A stretch of DNA of 64,000 nucleotides from Saxidomus purpurata. Taxonomy: Eukaryota > Mollusca > Bivalvia > Venerida > Veneridae. The translations under genes were made by a program, and so were the position numbers. Below, one piece after another: positions 29,501-44,500 of this stretch. The DNA is taken from contig JAFMSR010000001.1 in NCBI GenBank assembly GCA_022818135.1, positions 1,333,921 through 1,397,920 on the forward strand. The letters run 5' to 3'. The notes under the pieces were generated by a model that did no database searches, was not told where the DNA came from, and saw only the letters and a program-made list of their open reading frames with translations. The stretch's first letter is position 1; the number at the start of each line of letters is the position of its first letter.

Positions 29501-32500
29501 TTCCCAAGTTTACGCAGCAGACATTTGTGTAACCATCACCAGAAGTATTAATCATGTTGAAATATACTTAACATAAATACCTCTGTGTATAAAAACCAAC
29601 GTTAACCATTTGAGACCAGTATGTGCCTAATTTTGCATCCTGATCTGAATCCAAAATGCTTGTTTTATCCTTCACATACATCCAATACAAAAATTGTATT
29701 ATAGCTCATGTTTATTATGATAAAGTGTTCTACAATGAGACAACATTTCACTTCTTTCCTTCTTTTACAAAAACAAACTCGCGAACGTTGGTTTTTCGCG
29801 ATAAAAAAGAAACGTTCAAGCCTAATGGGGTTAATGTTATATGCTTTTATCTGATTGGCCCAAAACCATGTATTCTAAGATTTGCCAATGTGAGTTTATA
29901 GTGTTTCATTTGTATATATTGTAAATACAGTACGCGATACAGCACCTCCATCCGCTCACTTGAGTAGGAAGATGAACTCCAGGAGTCATTGTATGAACAA
30001 TTCTGTATTAAAAAGACATAAACAAAAAGCTTTTTGCAAACAATTTGCAAACAAAGTATAACCTTAACTATTAAGATCTGTCTACGTTTCTTTTTCAAAA
30101 GTATCTTTTAAGGGTAGTTCATCCGTAAACAACTTGATTTTCATTTTATGTGTTTCTACGGGCTTAGATATGGTTCATTTATTCTCCTGTTTTTTCTCTC
30201 CACTTCTTAAGGGTAACTCATATCGATGATTTGAATAAGGTGTATTGATAAATATTACTGAAAACAAATAAACAATTGTGTTGTAAAACTTATTGAGTTT
30301 TCTTTAAAATAATATAACTGTATGCTTCCAGTATCTTCTCATTCTGAATGAGGTTTTTGAAACGAGCCGAGTATCAGGACATGTTACTCTAGCGCAATGT
30401 GGAAGTTCCCCATTGATACTTGGGGACTTGCTTTACGCTTATCTGTGCACGTTGATGACCATAATGCTTAGGCTATATATGCAGAAAACAGTTCACTAAA
30501 TGTGTTCTAATATAAAGGGATGGGATTTTACAATAAGCAAACAATAGTTTTAACACGTTGATGACCATAATGCTTAGGTTATATATGCAGAAAACAGTTC
30601 ACTAAATGTGTTCTAATATAAAAGGATGGGATTTTACAATAAGCAAACAATAGTTTTAACACGTTATACATAATGCTTAGGTTATATATGCAGAAAACAG
30701 TTCACTAAATGTGTTCTAATATAAAGGGATGGGATTTTATAATAAGCAAACTATAGTTTTAACACGTTGATGATCATAATGCTTAGGTAATATATGAAGA
30801 AAACAGTTCCAGTTCACTAAATGTGTTCTAATATAAAGGGGTGGGATTCTACAATAAGCAAACTATAGATTTAACACTTTTTAGGAATATCGTCTGAAGC
30901 ATTTCTCAAAACTATATCTTACAAAGATAATGTCTTTCTGTAAGAACAGCCGAGTTTTCCAACGACTGTTATGCAAGTAAAACAACAGGAGCAACTTTAA
31001 TTACATTTTCTTTTTCTAGTTCTTTTCTGTCCTAGTTTCAAAATGAATTTCTAGAATTTAATCAGTAATTGTGTAAGGAATAAGTTTGAAAGTAGCCGGA
31101 CTAAGGGTAATATTCTATACTTTTTTGACGAGAGTGTAAATGTAATAAATCATTTCGAACCGGTAAGGTGTTGGTCATGACAACTGGTGAAACGCATCAG
31201 GTTGACAGAATTTACTTAGAAATTTGATGTTGTGGCATGAAATTTACCTTACATTACTAACCCTTGAAAAGGTCAAATGTTAACGTCATTCCTAGCAGAA
31301 AAAGACAATTAAATCCAGGAATGCGACAGGAATGACAAAACTGAATGGAAAACAGAAATATGAAGTTCATGGTTACATAAAAACGTCTTTTGAAAACAAT
31401 AAATGATAAATGGATAAAAAGAATAAGACGCAAAAGAAACAGATAATAAAATTTCAAAAATACGCAAGACAAGAATAAATATGATAAAAAGCGATCACGA
31501 TATATATATATATCTATATTAATTATAAACAACTAAAAGCGAAATATTAATTGTAAGTTATAAATTTCTGAGAGAACTTACAAAATACGAGCTAGTCAAA
31601 GTACTGTTACTAAATTCTCATTTTGGTTATAGTTTTCATGTTTCGTCCTGGCCTAAATATTTAATTTATCATATCTAGTACGTAAATTTATGGACGTTTC
31701 ATTTTAACAACAATGCGGATGCATATGGATGTGTAACTGTGTATTCTGACATGACTCACGATTTTGTCTCTATATACAAAGAGTAGAAAAGTTATGTTAA
31801 TATATTACGCCATAAACAACGCGGGAACCGATATGCCGTCAAAAATGACGTCATATTATGCCGCATGACGTTTAATAAATATCCACATAGAAGATAACGC
31901 TTTGCATTTATTCAACTTTTGTAATATCTGGTCATGATAGAATCGAAATAATATAATTTTAAGCGTTGTTATTGTCTAATTAACAACTCTTTGTCGTTCT
32001 GATGCGCAGTTATAAACCACTCAGGCCGAATTAATCACTGCGCATAACTCCAAATCATTGTTAATTAGACGATGAACAGCGCTGGAACGAATATTATTTT
32101 ATAAATCCACTGTTTCTTGGAAAGAGTCCAAAATTTAAAACAAAGAGTGGCCAATTACACAAACTTACCCACACTCTTCCCCCTTGAAGATTTAAATTTT
32201 TTATTCAAGTCTATCGTCTTTAAGCAAGAATGAAGTTCACGCATTTCTAATGAATATAAAATGAATAAAATCTAGAAGATTAAAAAGTGTACAGTTTCTT
32301 TACCTGTTTACCCCTCACCGCCTAAATAATTTAACAAAACAAAGTCTTACATGCTAACTAATTCATATCATAATAACACATGACTGAAATAACATCACCA
32401 TATTCAAACACAAACAAACTCAATGGGGAACGATCATGCCGTACTATAGACCTATGATAAGCGGATCTAGGAGCGGTAGAAAATGTCTTCAAAAACGAAA

Positions 32501-35500
32501 ATCCGAAAGCAAATAAATCCGGAACCATTTTGAATTCATTATTAATATAATCTAGTACACAAGTTCTTCGCGCTACTTGTCATTTTGAATCTACATTCTT
32601 TAAATCACACAAAGATCCGCTTATATTAACAAAGACATGCTTCTCGGGAAAACACTTCAGATGTAGTGGAACTTAATACAAATTTGATATATAACTAAAG
32701 AAATAATAATTGCCAAATCTTATGACTTTGATGATATTTACACTGAATGATGTCAACATAGGTACACGTATTTAGATGACCTGCTAGTATCTTCTTTACT
32801 ACAGTCAAAAACAGACTCGCCAATGCGATTTGACTTACACGTTATCATTGTATCCAAATTAAGTTTTAAGTGCAGACAGGGCTTGTTGTTTACCTATAGG
32901 ACGCTTGCAATTTAGAAAGTCTTAGAAAAACAGCAAATGGTGAGTAAACTAAGAAATAGAGAAATAGAGCTCTACTGATGATGCTGTCTCATGACGTACA
33001 CATTGCAACAGGGTGTTCGGATAAATAACTAATGCTTAATTTGATTTGTTCTTAGTGAATCCTGTATTTATTGATGTTAAGACTGCTTATTTTTACCTTA
33101 AAATAATTGAAGTGTTGAATATGAAAGTAAAAGTCCAACTGTCATGCAAATACAAATTTAGGCTAAACTTAGATTGAATAATTATGTCATGCTTCTTCAG
33201 AAAATTTGTCAAATTATAATCTAAAAACTGAGTGAATACACTTTTTCTTTATTTCCAGAATTATATAAAAATTATTAAATTCTTTTAGTTATATAAGAAC
33301 TACCATTCATGGATATAGCTATTTGTTCTTAAACTATCTCATTAATTCTTTAGAGGAGCTTAAACGTTTTAAACTGTTAAACAATTTACACAAGTCGAGC
33401 CGAAGTACAACGGCTGTCAAAAATTCACAATTCTGATGCGGACTATTTTACTGTACCTCTTTTTCTTGCGCCAACTCCTCCTCGTCCGCTTTGTCCGACC
33501 GCTGTTGCTCGTCGTACGACATGGCGACAATAGCCAAAATAAGATTGATAAGATAAAAAGAACCTAACAGGATAACAAGAATGAAATAGATACTATGTGG
33601 CAGACCCTCGGCTCGAAGAACCTGAAGAAAAGAAATCGGAGTGTTTCCATTAGCGGCAATTAAATCCAAATTGTATATTCAAACATGTATATTTTAAGCA
33701 CCGGAACAGGCTTCAAAACATCGTATTCACTTTCCTAATCTAAAATTATGGTTAGATCGGAAAATACCCAAATGTCATCTTAAATACTGTATTAGGAGTG
33801 ATGTAAGTGATAAGAGTTTTGCAATTTGCGTCATGATAGAAGAGGAATATCAATATCATGGCGCTTTGACTTTTGGCATACTGCCACCAAGCAGGGATAT
33901 TTATTTTAAATTAAAAATAAATTTGATATTCAATGATATTGCAGAAAAATATCAGAAGAACGTCTAAATATATGATTTGAAGATGTTTAGAAACTAATCC
34001 AGCTTTTGATCTTACCAAGTTCTTTATGCAATAATCGAGTAAAGTAAAAACATGAGCTAAACTACATACTTACTCATTAATATAAAGGTGTTAGAACGAT
34101 GCTGACTAGTCGTACTCAAATTTGTTTCCAAGTTTAATGATTTCTGCGTTCGAACATAAATTATATAAATTTAGAAATAACAATGTACAATGTAGGTGGA
34201 ATATTTTCGAATAAATTTTATTAATGATCTTACCAACATATAAAGATTTTCCCAATAATCTTGGGTCATTAGACGAAAGGCACAGAGCAAAGCCCAACCA
34301 AAGTTGTCAAAACTTGTGAAACCAAAATTCGGGTTATCCCCTATGTTTTCTTGGCAGGTGTAGTTGTCTGGGCATAGACTGGAATAGAATTTCAAACAGT
34401 GAATGCCAATAATATGAACATTTAAACATACACAGAAAAAAGGCACTTCATTAGAATATGAATATATTAATGTTAAGTACAGTTTCGAAAATAAAAATAA
34501 TCGATTCATTACTTTTCAAAATTTGTAATCTACAATAGTCTAAGCTTAATTTTCTTACCACAACTGACAAAGCCATACAACTGTACTTTCTTGCAATACA
34601 TAAATTATGCACGACTTTTGTCTCATGATTCATGCAGACATTATACATATTTCAGCTAGAAATGATTAAAAATAACTTTGCTAAAACAAAAGCAACAGTT
34701 TTAAGTATTCTATTATCAATTGTCCCTTCTGTTACAATCTTTCTGAAATCTGTGTTTAAATCACATAATTAATGTTTACATAATTTTCATGTTCGTGTTA
34801 TAGGATAGAGCTGTTACATTTAACAAACAAAAGAGTTTGTCTATCGCAAATTCAACATCAGAATAACATTAACTATTATAAAGTATAAGTATTATGATTT
34901 TATACAAAATATGAATGAAGCAAAAACTGTGCAAATATAATATAATATAATAAATGTGCATAAAATTGATATAGTATTAGTAGAATTAGTAGGCGACGGT
35001 GAAGATGAAAATAAACAGATGAAAATGATACATGTCTAACTGGTGCGTAAAGCTGTGTCAATGTTAAAAATGTTGCAAATATTAGAAACGCTACGTCTGT
35101 TTTTTCTTTCTAGTAAATCTTCTAAGCAAACTCTTTGCATCGCAATGATACTCGTTCAGCATTAAAAGCAATTTTTTATTTCCTAACTTGAGAAAGGCAC
35201 TTTTATTTTCCGATGTTAATGATAAATCAAAATGGCGAGTAAACATGGTGAAAAGATCGTACGATGAAACATATTCAAGTTTGTCAGATTACACATCTAG
35301 AATACTTAAATATTTTTCATCGTTCATCTGACATACTTTAATATTTTTCATCAAACGAGGATGTTTTTAACCAAATCCATAATGACACTGCAAAAGGTTT
35401 AATTCAAGGATCCCCAGTAAAAACACTTCTAACAGTAAACCTCCAGTTTGTATATATTACTTGATGTCCTAAAAGAACACAAACTTGATATTTAAAGTGC

Positions 35501-38500
35501 CTCGTGCATTGATAAGGTCTAAGATTTCGGGTAGAATTTATTTTCGAAATTGTGTTAAAAGTTGAAGTGATGGAGTCAAATACCAGTTCAAAAATTTATG
35601 AAAGCAGCAAGGGTGCCAATCTCTACGTGTTTCGAACCTGCAACATATCGTTCCATAATTTATGTGTTTGAAGACGTTTGAGAAATTGCACCCTAGAACT
35701 GGTAAGAAAAGCTTCCTTTTACTTCTTTAAATATGAATACATGTATGTTTATGTAATTCATTAATTCACTTCTTGTAGTTTCTTCTCTTTAATGCGGTAA
35801 TATAAATACAATGTAAGTATGATTGAATAAGGTTTAAAGAATAGATGCATTTGACGACAGTTTGCTGACAAAGTCGCATATAATATAAAGCATAAAGAAC
35901 ATATATGACATGCAAAAAGGCAGTACAATTTATGTCCGTAACATTTTGGAACAATCTCTATGTGTTCTATTTTCATTGAAGCTTATACAAGGTTGGATTT
36001 TTAAATTTCTTAAATAAAATATTCGACACAAAATTCTAAACTTCGAGTAAAATAATTTTGCAGCATTTCTGCATAAATACTGGGAGTAAATTTAACGGCG
36101 TTTAGGCCCAAAGCGAAAATAACTAAATTTTGACAGGATATTTAGCGTTCTTAGTTTTGCAGAAAAGTAACAGAATGTTAAAATGCTCTGTTCTGTGTGT
36201 GACTGACATTATTGCAAAAGGACACAATTAACCAGTTACATACAGATACACGTATAAGGCGTTCCATTATTTATTAGGTAGAACATTGGATATTTTTTAT
36301 AAAACTGCAAATAAAACAGAAGTTAGCAGATGGAACATTGCTGAGACAAAACAATGCTTCTTTCAAAATTTAACCATAATGCACATGTTCTCTTACCACT
36401 TATACAAAAACGTACGACTAGTCATACAGTCATATGAAGGGAGTTTTGAATACTTTTTTTTATATCTTTTTGTAGATGTGGTATAAAAACTTTTTTGCGA
36501 TTTTAACAACAGAATGATACATGTACGAGAGTACTATCCACTACTATCTTATTTGACACCAAGGACTTCTGTAGCAAGGTATGAACATGCAGTTCGCTTA
36601 GAAGGCATTGACCCCGAAGATTACAGATGTATTAACGATTTCGAAATATAACTTACCAGCTTTTGAAAGAAGGAAATTTTCATATTTAAAATAGAAAAAG
36701 AGCATGCCAAGAGATAAAAAGTAATCCATCTCGCTAGATTTAGATACTAATACTCGATAGCAAAAGAAAAGGTCTTTGGTTCGCAGGTATAAGTATCTTT
36801 ATGCAAGGAGTAACTAAACAACTGCCACAAAATGTACATATAATTTTTATAACTTTGGTTTTATAGTGTTATTTCAAATTTTAAAGCTTTTTTTTTAATG
36901 ATTACAGCGTTTCTTAATGTAATTATGCCAATGAAAATATGCGAAATAGTATTGTTTGGCGATTGTGTATTTATGAAATATATATGTAAAAGATCGATCC
37001 GGAATAGTAACACATGCGCTGCAAAATATTAGAATACCTTCTATGACCATTTCCTTTGCTTTCAAGTAATACAAAACTTTTACCTTTACTGGTTTTGTTT
37101 GAATATATGACTGCTATTTGACGTTCCGAGTTTTCATTACGGAAAGTAAGAAGCTGTTATTTCTCACTGCAACAAACATGGCCATTCTACCAAGTTTGCT
37201 ATTTATAAACTGACCATATATAGTTTGTCATCCAGAAGACGTTTGAATTTATTATACTGCTAAAGAAATGCTCAGTTTTGATATCATAGCAGTTAAAAAA
37301 AACGAGTTAAGTCAAGAATGAAAAATCCCCATCAATAAAATGGAAAGAATGCATTATGACATGTAAACAAGCAGTAATTACTAGCATACTCAGTAGTTCT
37401 TTCGAACCATTCCTTGTGTGTCCAATAGATATATGATATATAAATTCGACTGGACATACATGTCGGATCCAAGGACTCTAGTTGATTAAAGAAATTGTGT
37501 ACGTTCTTGGGATTGTGTAAAAATATCTATATAGAAGGAACAACAGTCGGTATATGTAAGTTCCTACATATGTTACATTATAATCATTCCCGTTTGTTAG
37601 CAGTATTAAAAATCAATTGTGAATCAGGTCTTATTTTCAAAGACTAGGAGCTGTTATCTGTTTAACTTGACTGCGCGTTTCTACTAGACGAGATGGATTA
37701 CAAGTATTAGTGAAAATTATTAAAAATCTACCGCTGGCAGTCCACTACAATACGTTAGATCAAGAGAAAAGATTAGTACACAAAATGCACAAATTGTGGT
37801 ACGAACGAAAACAACAAGAACTTCTACTATATGGGTGTTTTTCTGTTCACAGACACCATATGTTTTGTTAGATATTTGTCTTCTGTTAGTTGTTACTAGT
37901 GTTGTTTTCGAACCCCAAGCAATCGTGCATTACATACCCCGCGTTTTTTCCACACATAGTTTTTGTTTCCGATTCAGGGGGGTGCCAGTGTTCTACAATG
38001 GATTATTATTGACAATATATTCTATGTCTGTGTATTTAATGAGAAACATGACCAATGACAATTTAAGCCTTAATCTATGTCATGGTGACGACATAATGAC
38101 GTCATAGAGACGTCATTTACTCACCCGCCATAATGATTCATGCTGCAGACAAGAAATTCACCATTGTCCAACTGATAAACGTTACCTTAACAAAAAATTA
38201 ATTTACATAATTAAAGCAAAGGTACATACATATTCAAATCCAATAATACACAATCTGTGATATATTTTTTAGATTTGCTAATGTTATTGTATATAATACA
38301 GTTGTCAATTGAAACTCGATAAAAAAAGGTGCACTTGTATTGTAAAGTGTTTGATGCAACATTTATATTAATTTCTGTACTTTATTGGTTTTGAATATAT
38401 CTATCTATTCATACAGAACAACACAATGTATACTTATACTATTTTCCATGAATCAGCTCAATGTTATTTTGAAATATTGACATGAAACAATATAGATCTA

Positions 38501-41500
38501 TAACTATATTTGTAAAAGTATTTCATAATAAAAATAACAAAGTTGCTGAAATAAAATAATATAAATCATTTTAATTATGGTTATGCAGTATATAAAAAGA
38601 AATTTCATTCGGTAGCACTGCAATATTAAAAACATACAAGAGAGGTGAAATTATCATATATCTTGAAATATTACCCTATGCTCATAATCAAAGAGCAAGA
38701 TACTTAATTTATTTCATTCATTTTATTACAAAATCTTATGTGTTTAAGTTTCAATACAGAGGTAAGTGGAAATTTTAAAATCTGCTACTTCATTTATCAT
38801 TTTCAGCAAAACTCTGATACAATTGTACTTCCTGGATATATTTCATTCAAATCTGTTCTTACTTTTTATATCTATTTTCTACTTAACATCTGACGAACTA
38901 TTAAACTGTTACCACATCAGGCACCTATATAGAAGTGTTTTTATCTCCATATGTAATTATCACCGCTTTTAAAACAAATTTTACCTACGGTAATGTGGTG
39001 CTAGACAAGTTACCTGAAATAAATATTAATGTTTGAATTAAGAAAACATGATATACGTTAACTACAGAGTAGATGACTAACCTGGATTCATTGTAAAATT
39101 GATCTTTTCTTCACCTTCCAGGGTCACGTTAAAAGGGAGGTCCAGCACACATTTATTTCGTAATCTTCCGCTATATAACTGCATACCGACTAAAGCAAAT
39201 ATTGACAACACAAATGACGTCAGAATACCGACGTCACGTAATCTAATAACGGCTTCCAGTAAGGCACCCACGATGGTTTTAAGACCTAGAAAACAAAAAA
39301 TAATATTCTTCTTAGCTTGCTATTCAGTGTTAGGGGATATGGCGAGGTAACGCAATTCTTAATAGTGTACTGGAACTCAAAGTATTTGATGTAAAAATAG
39401 AACGGTTATTCGCATACTTACTGGTTGCTATAGGTATATTAGGGCACTTTAATTTAGGTTATTGCAGCACTAATTAAACGCTACTTTATTCAGCTAAGCA
39501 GCCACATATGGAAATACAAAAGTAACAATTACCAGTAAAAAAAATAATTTGCTATTGACAATGACCGCCATTTACCGAATATTTCACGGAAAGTAGCGAC
39601 ATTGCGCGACATTTGCCTATCCATTAGGAACTTTGTTCCTTAATTTACTTACCAGGTACTACAGCTACGGTTTTTAGGGCTCTCAGCACTCTAAAGGTTC
39701 TCAGGGCAGACAGATTGCCTAATTGCTTGATAAACATTGTCATGTACCTGAAATATTACAGTATAAACTATACAATAATTTGTTAAAATATCGAAAATAA
39801 AGTGTTGTGTGATTTTTTTGCCTTTATCAACACTGAAGTACTTTGAAGAAAGGAAAATATTGATTCAAGATTATTGTGAAATTTCTGCTGTGCAACGTAT
39901 ACAGCTCTGTGCCGAATAATGCACGGTTCCTTTTAATGTAAAGCTACCAAATGCGCATTGTTTTATTGTAATTAAATCTAAAGAACCAATATCGGACTAG
40001 CCATCTAATCACACTGAAAGTTTATGTAAAATTGTTTCCAAATTATTCCATGAATGGCACTGTTATGGTTCGGGCGAAACACTGTTAAGATATTAGCTTA
40101 AATACAAAACAAAGCATTTGAGCTATAGTTCTGGTTTTGTGAAAAACATGTAGGGATACAGTCACACGAAATTATTTTCAAACCATTCTTAAGATGACAG
40201 TAGAAATGGCAAACTACAGCCCTGGCAAGATCGGAAAGACCACCCTATGGACAGACGCACTTACATGCATTCACCAAACCACCATCCACCATATAGCCAT
40301 GATCGGCTTCTCACACAACCCCGGTTTACAGCAACGACATATCTAAGGATACGACTTAAATACTTTGTATTTGTATAACTTTATACCATTATAAAATGTT
40401 AATTATTTTGCATACATACGCTATGGCTATCACACCAAAATCCAGCCAGTTCCATGGATCTCTGAGATATGTAAACGGTTGTAAAACAAATCCTCTGGCT
40501 GTCATTTTAACTACTGATTCTACTGTATAAATGCCCGTGAACACGTACCTGTAAAATGTTCATAAACACCTTGTACACGTTCAGTCGTGGAATATAATTA
40601 TTCGTATCATCATAGTGTATTTTAATATATAACAATGTAGAATAAAGCAGAGTGGAATTAAGACAATATCGAGTTAAACAGTGCCTAAACAATGTGTATT
40701 TTATATGGTGGCATATATCTGCCGTAAGATAACCACTTAAGGTTCGCAAATTAAAGCGTGTTAACAACATAAGCACATCGATGAATATCTGGTTATCTAA
40801 TTAACGTTATTGATACATTAACCGTAAGATATCTGAACAGAAATAATAGTCGAAGTGACAACACAAATTTTATTTAGAAAACCCGTTAACATTTAAATAA
40901 TAAAAGAACTTAACTGATTGCAGTTCTGGGGACTATCAGGGCTTTTACTTCATTTTTGTTAAGATATTTATTGGACGGTGAATTTATCTAGAGCGTTTAC
41001 TAGAAAACTAGATATCGCGATAATTGTGTGTATAACAGGAATTAGTTCATGAACCTTAACTGGTTATTTTACGATAATTGAGCCCATTAAATTCTAAATT
41101 AAGTATAGACTTTGAATAAATAGTGTTTAGCATATCAATGTAATATTTTGTTTTGTAAGGGTTTTGCATCTATATGAATTGTGCAGATACATATTTTTGC
41201 AAACCAAAAATTTGAAAATGAACAACGAGATAAAGCCATTATAATACAAAAAATTCTACTTGAAAGGCATTTTTAAGTGTATATTGTATGTGGAAAAAAT
41301 TCGAGTTATTATGTTTTTGATATAGCGAGCTAAATTGTTATGTAACTAATACACAGGTATCTTCTTTCTTTGGCAACAATATATGGATACAGAAAATACT
41401 ATGTAGAAGAATAGATAAAATATACATAGTCGTTAAGTTCATGTCTGTTTCATGTCTATCATGTTCATACGAAATTTCAATTGTTTTATTTATTATATGA

Positions 41501-44500
41501 AGTGGTTATTATCACTTCATGTTTTACTATGGTTAAATTATTGTTTAAGTGATTTTAACGGCGTTAAATGAAGAAAATAAATTTTTGACGTCACCAAAAG
41601 CATCAATATTTTCGTTTTTTTAAGTACGTCAAGAAACTATTCAGTGTGTTAAATAACTTTGCAATGGTATGTTCTTTGTAATGAAAACAGACGCTGAAAG
41701 AGATGAGAACATTACGACCGTTGGAAGATACCTTCGAACATCGCTTTCGTGGCCTTGATATCTAAGACCAAGTCCGTAAATATAATAAAGACAAGTCAAT
41801 AGTGCTAACACTTGGTGAATGAATTATAAAACCAAATGACGTATGATTTTAAAAAATATCATAAAAATAACGCAACCGGAAGTCATTAAGTTTAGTACTC
41901 GCTTTTGAATATCATCCTTTCCAACATGAGACAACATAATTGCTGATAATTAAATGCTGGTCAAATCTTTGAACACTAGACCAAACTTCGTATTAGAATT
42001 GTATTACCCGGGCCCATCAACATAGTTTCGACTGTCGCAAAGGCGGAATTAATTTCAGAAGATAATGAACAATATAAAGCATAATTTCCATCCAAAACGA
42101 AGTGAAGCACGGAACGATATTCTCAGTTCTGAAAAAAACTAGCAAGTTTGCAGCTTGTTCGAAGGTATCAAGGGACCTAAATACATGTGACTTACTCTGC
42201 CACAGTAGAAACTTCCTTTGTATGGTTAATGGTCATGAACACGCAATTTGCTAGAATGGTGAGCATAACAAAAATACTAAACCATGTGAACATATGTTAA
42301 GGAAATCATAGGTGCACAAATATAAACGTATTACAAAACCTAGGACAAAACAGAACTTTTAAAACAGTGCAAACTTTGGTGGAATGGATGAAACACAAAG
42401 TATATTAATAAATGTAATTAGTAGTCATTCAATTTTCTTTGCATTGATTCTGGTAAACATGTGTATTTTAATGGAAAAATTTGAAAAAGTAAATAATGTG
42501 TTTAAACCGTTTACACCAAAGCGTCAGTTCTTACGTTTAAATGAACGTTTTAAAATCATATAAAGTTATAAGTTACTACTTCAAGAAAAATAAATATTGA
42601 CCTCTAAGTTCGAACTTTACATGTCAAATAAATAGCATGCATATACAATGGTGTAAACAACAAAGCTGGCCAGACAATATTTGTTAAATTCATAAAATAA
42701 ATGTTTGTCTTCGGAATTAATAAGTATATGACGTGATTAATGCAATTTTTAAAGTACATGTACATATTTTTTATGAAAAGTGTGTTGTAATGAACCAACC
42801 CCCCTTAGGAATTTGTTTATTAGATTTACACACGACACTCTGCAAAATGCACGCAGTTAATACTTCTGTGTGAAAACAGGACAGCATTGAACAAAGAGTT
42901 TTGAGTTTTATTAGAATGTTAAACAGAGGCATCAAAACTTCATTTAAGGTATGTATAAAGAGACCAAAACGCTTAATGTTTAACAGACAACGAACGGCAT
43001 TACGTTCGATTATATACCGACTGTTTAAGGATAAAAGCGTGCTGTTCATTTAATGAACTACTGAAATATCTAAGGTTTTTTCCTTTCTATAAGGAAAACA
43101 ACTGCATCAACACGTGTTCCTGTTTGCCAAATGAGAGGGGAAGCACTGTCATTAAGGTACATTTTTAAACCACACGGTAGTACGTATCCCTTTCCACACT
43201 AAAAAGATCGACCCGAATAGACAGAAAATGAATTAGCTAAAAGGAGTTACTGAACAGAAGTATATTTTTTTCAACCAATGATAAAAATAAGTGAAGAAAC
43301 ATAAAAATTATATAGAAAAAAAAGTCAATGCTATTTCCGTGACTATACTATTTCCGTGACTATACGTGCATGCACATGCATCTCATGCATAAAACGTTGA
43401 GACGGGAAAGAACTGTGCACTGGAACTTACTCCGTGTATTCTCCCCCTGGCGTCTCAGTGAACGTCATAAATATACAATTCACAATGATAGTCAGTATAA
43501 CTAATATACTGAACAAAGTAGATATAGTTAAGGAGCGTTTAGAGATACAATAGTATAACCACATGCTAATCAGTCCTCGTTTTGCTTTCCTTATAAGTAA
43601 AAGCAAATGTTACAAGCTGATATGCAAAGCTTAGGCAATGCATTTATGATGTGGAATACTTCAAGGAATGATATATAATACTTTAAATACATTTTAACCA
43701 CCTTTTTGAACATGTGTAGAAAACTTTTGAAAGATTTATCACTTTAAGTACAAAACCTGTATTTCCGTGTATATACTGTTCAATTATTGTCACTCGCAGA
43801 TTTTTTTTTATATATTTGCAGTGGCTTTAATGTGGCTTTGATATACCCAAAAGTCTGTCAAATATATTCAAGACAGAAGAGAAACATATAGAGTTGTTTT
43901 AGAGTTGTGTTAAACAATGTTTGGAAGTTATACCAGTTTGAAATGAACAAAATAAATTTATGTCCGAATGTCTGATGAAAAAGCAAAACGAGAAAAGTCT
44001 CGACACGAACATAAAAAGAAACAATATCTAGGCAGTATCACCAGATACAATATTAGAAATATGTAACCATGGTAACAGTATGTGCCAAAAGGTGTCTGCC
44101 GCTCATCCCGGACGTTGCGGGTTCGAGCCCCACTAGGATCACGGCCGTACCTCCTCATATGACACCAGTACTGGTTTTTCCAGGAAGCGGACTTGAGAGT
44201 GACTCGATAAGCTACAAGCTGTTTTCACAATCGAGCCAAAATTAATTAGTATGATAATAATAATATTCGAAGAACAGTATTGAAAAATATTGATTTCAAA
44301 CTCGGAACCAAAACTTAGTTTTATCAAAACGCCTTTGACATTTACAATGTAGAGGTATCAGAAGCAAACGTACAATTGCAATTTTACACATCCCACGTAA
44401 GCGACCTATTTACAAACACGGACACACATACATTTGGCCAGAATATGCGCTCTAAACGATATTTTCAAAAGCGCCATTCACTTCAGCAAAACACTACATT

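Noticed and set aside
37796..38107. Plus-strand open frame of 103 codons
   Set aside because: No recognisable domain, no supported splice or start context; lies in an intron of Nav1.
39748..40419. Second copy of the domain I S4 exon (as in vertebrate 5N/5A)
   Set aside because: Read for an [12 protein letters not shown] stretch on the minus strand; none found.
41700..42180. Coding exon near 41730-41790 (frame [12 protein letters not shown])
   Set aside because: Part of a weak inverted repeat with 42155-42175 (TTCGAAGGTATC); no match to any Nav segment and not needed for phase.
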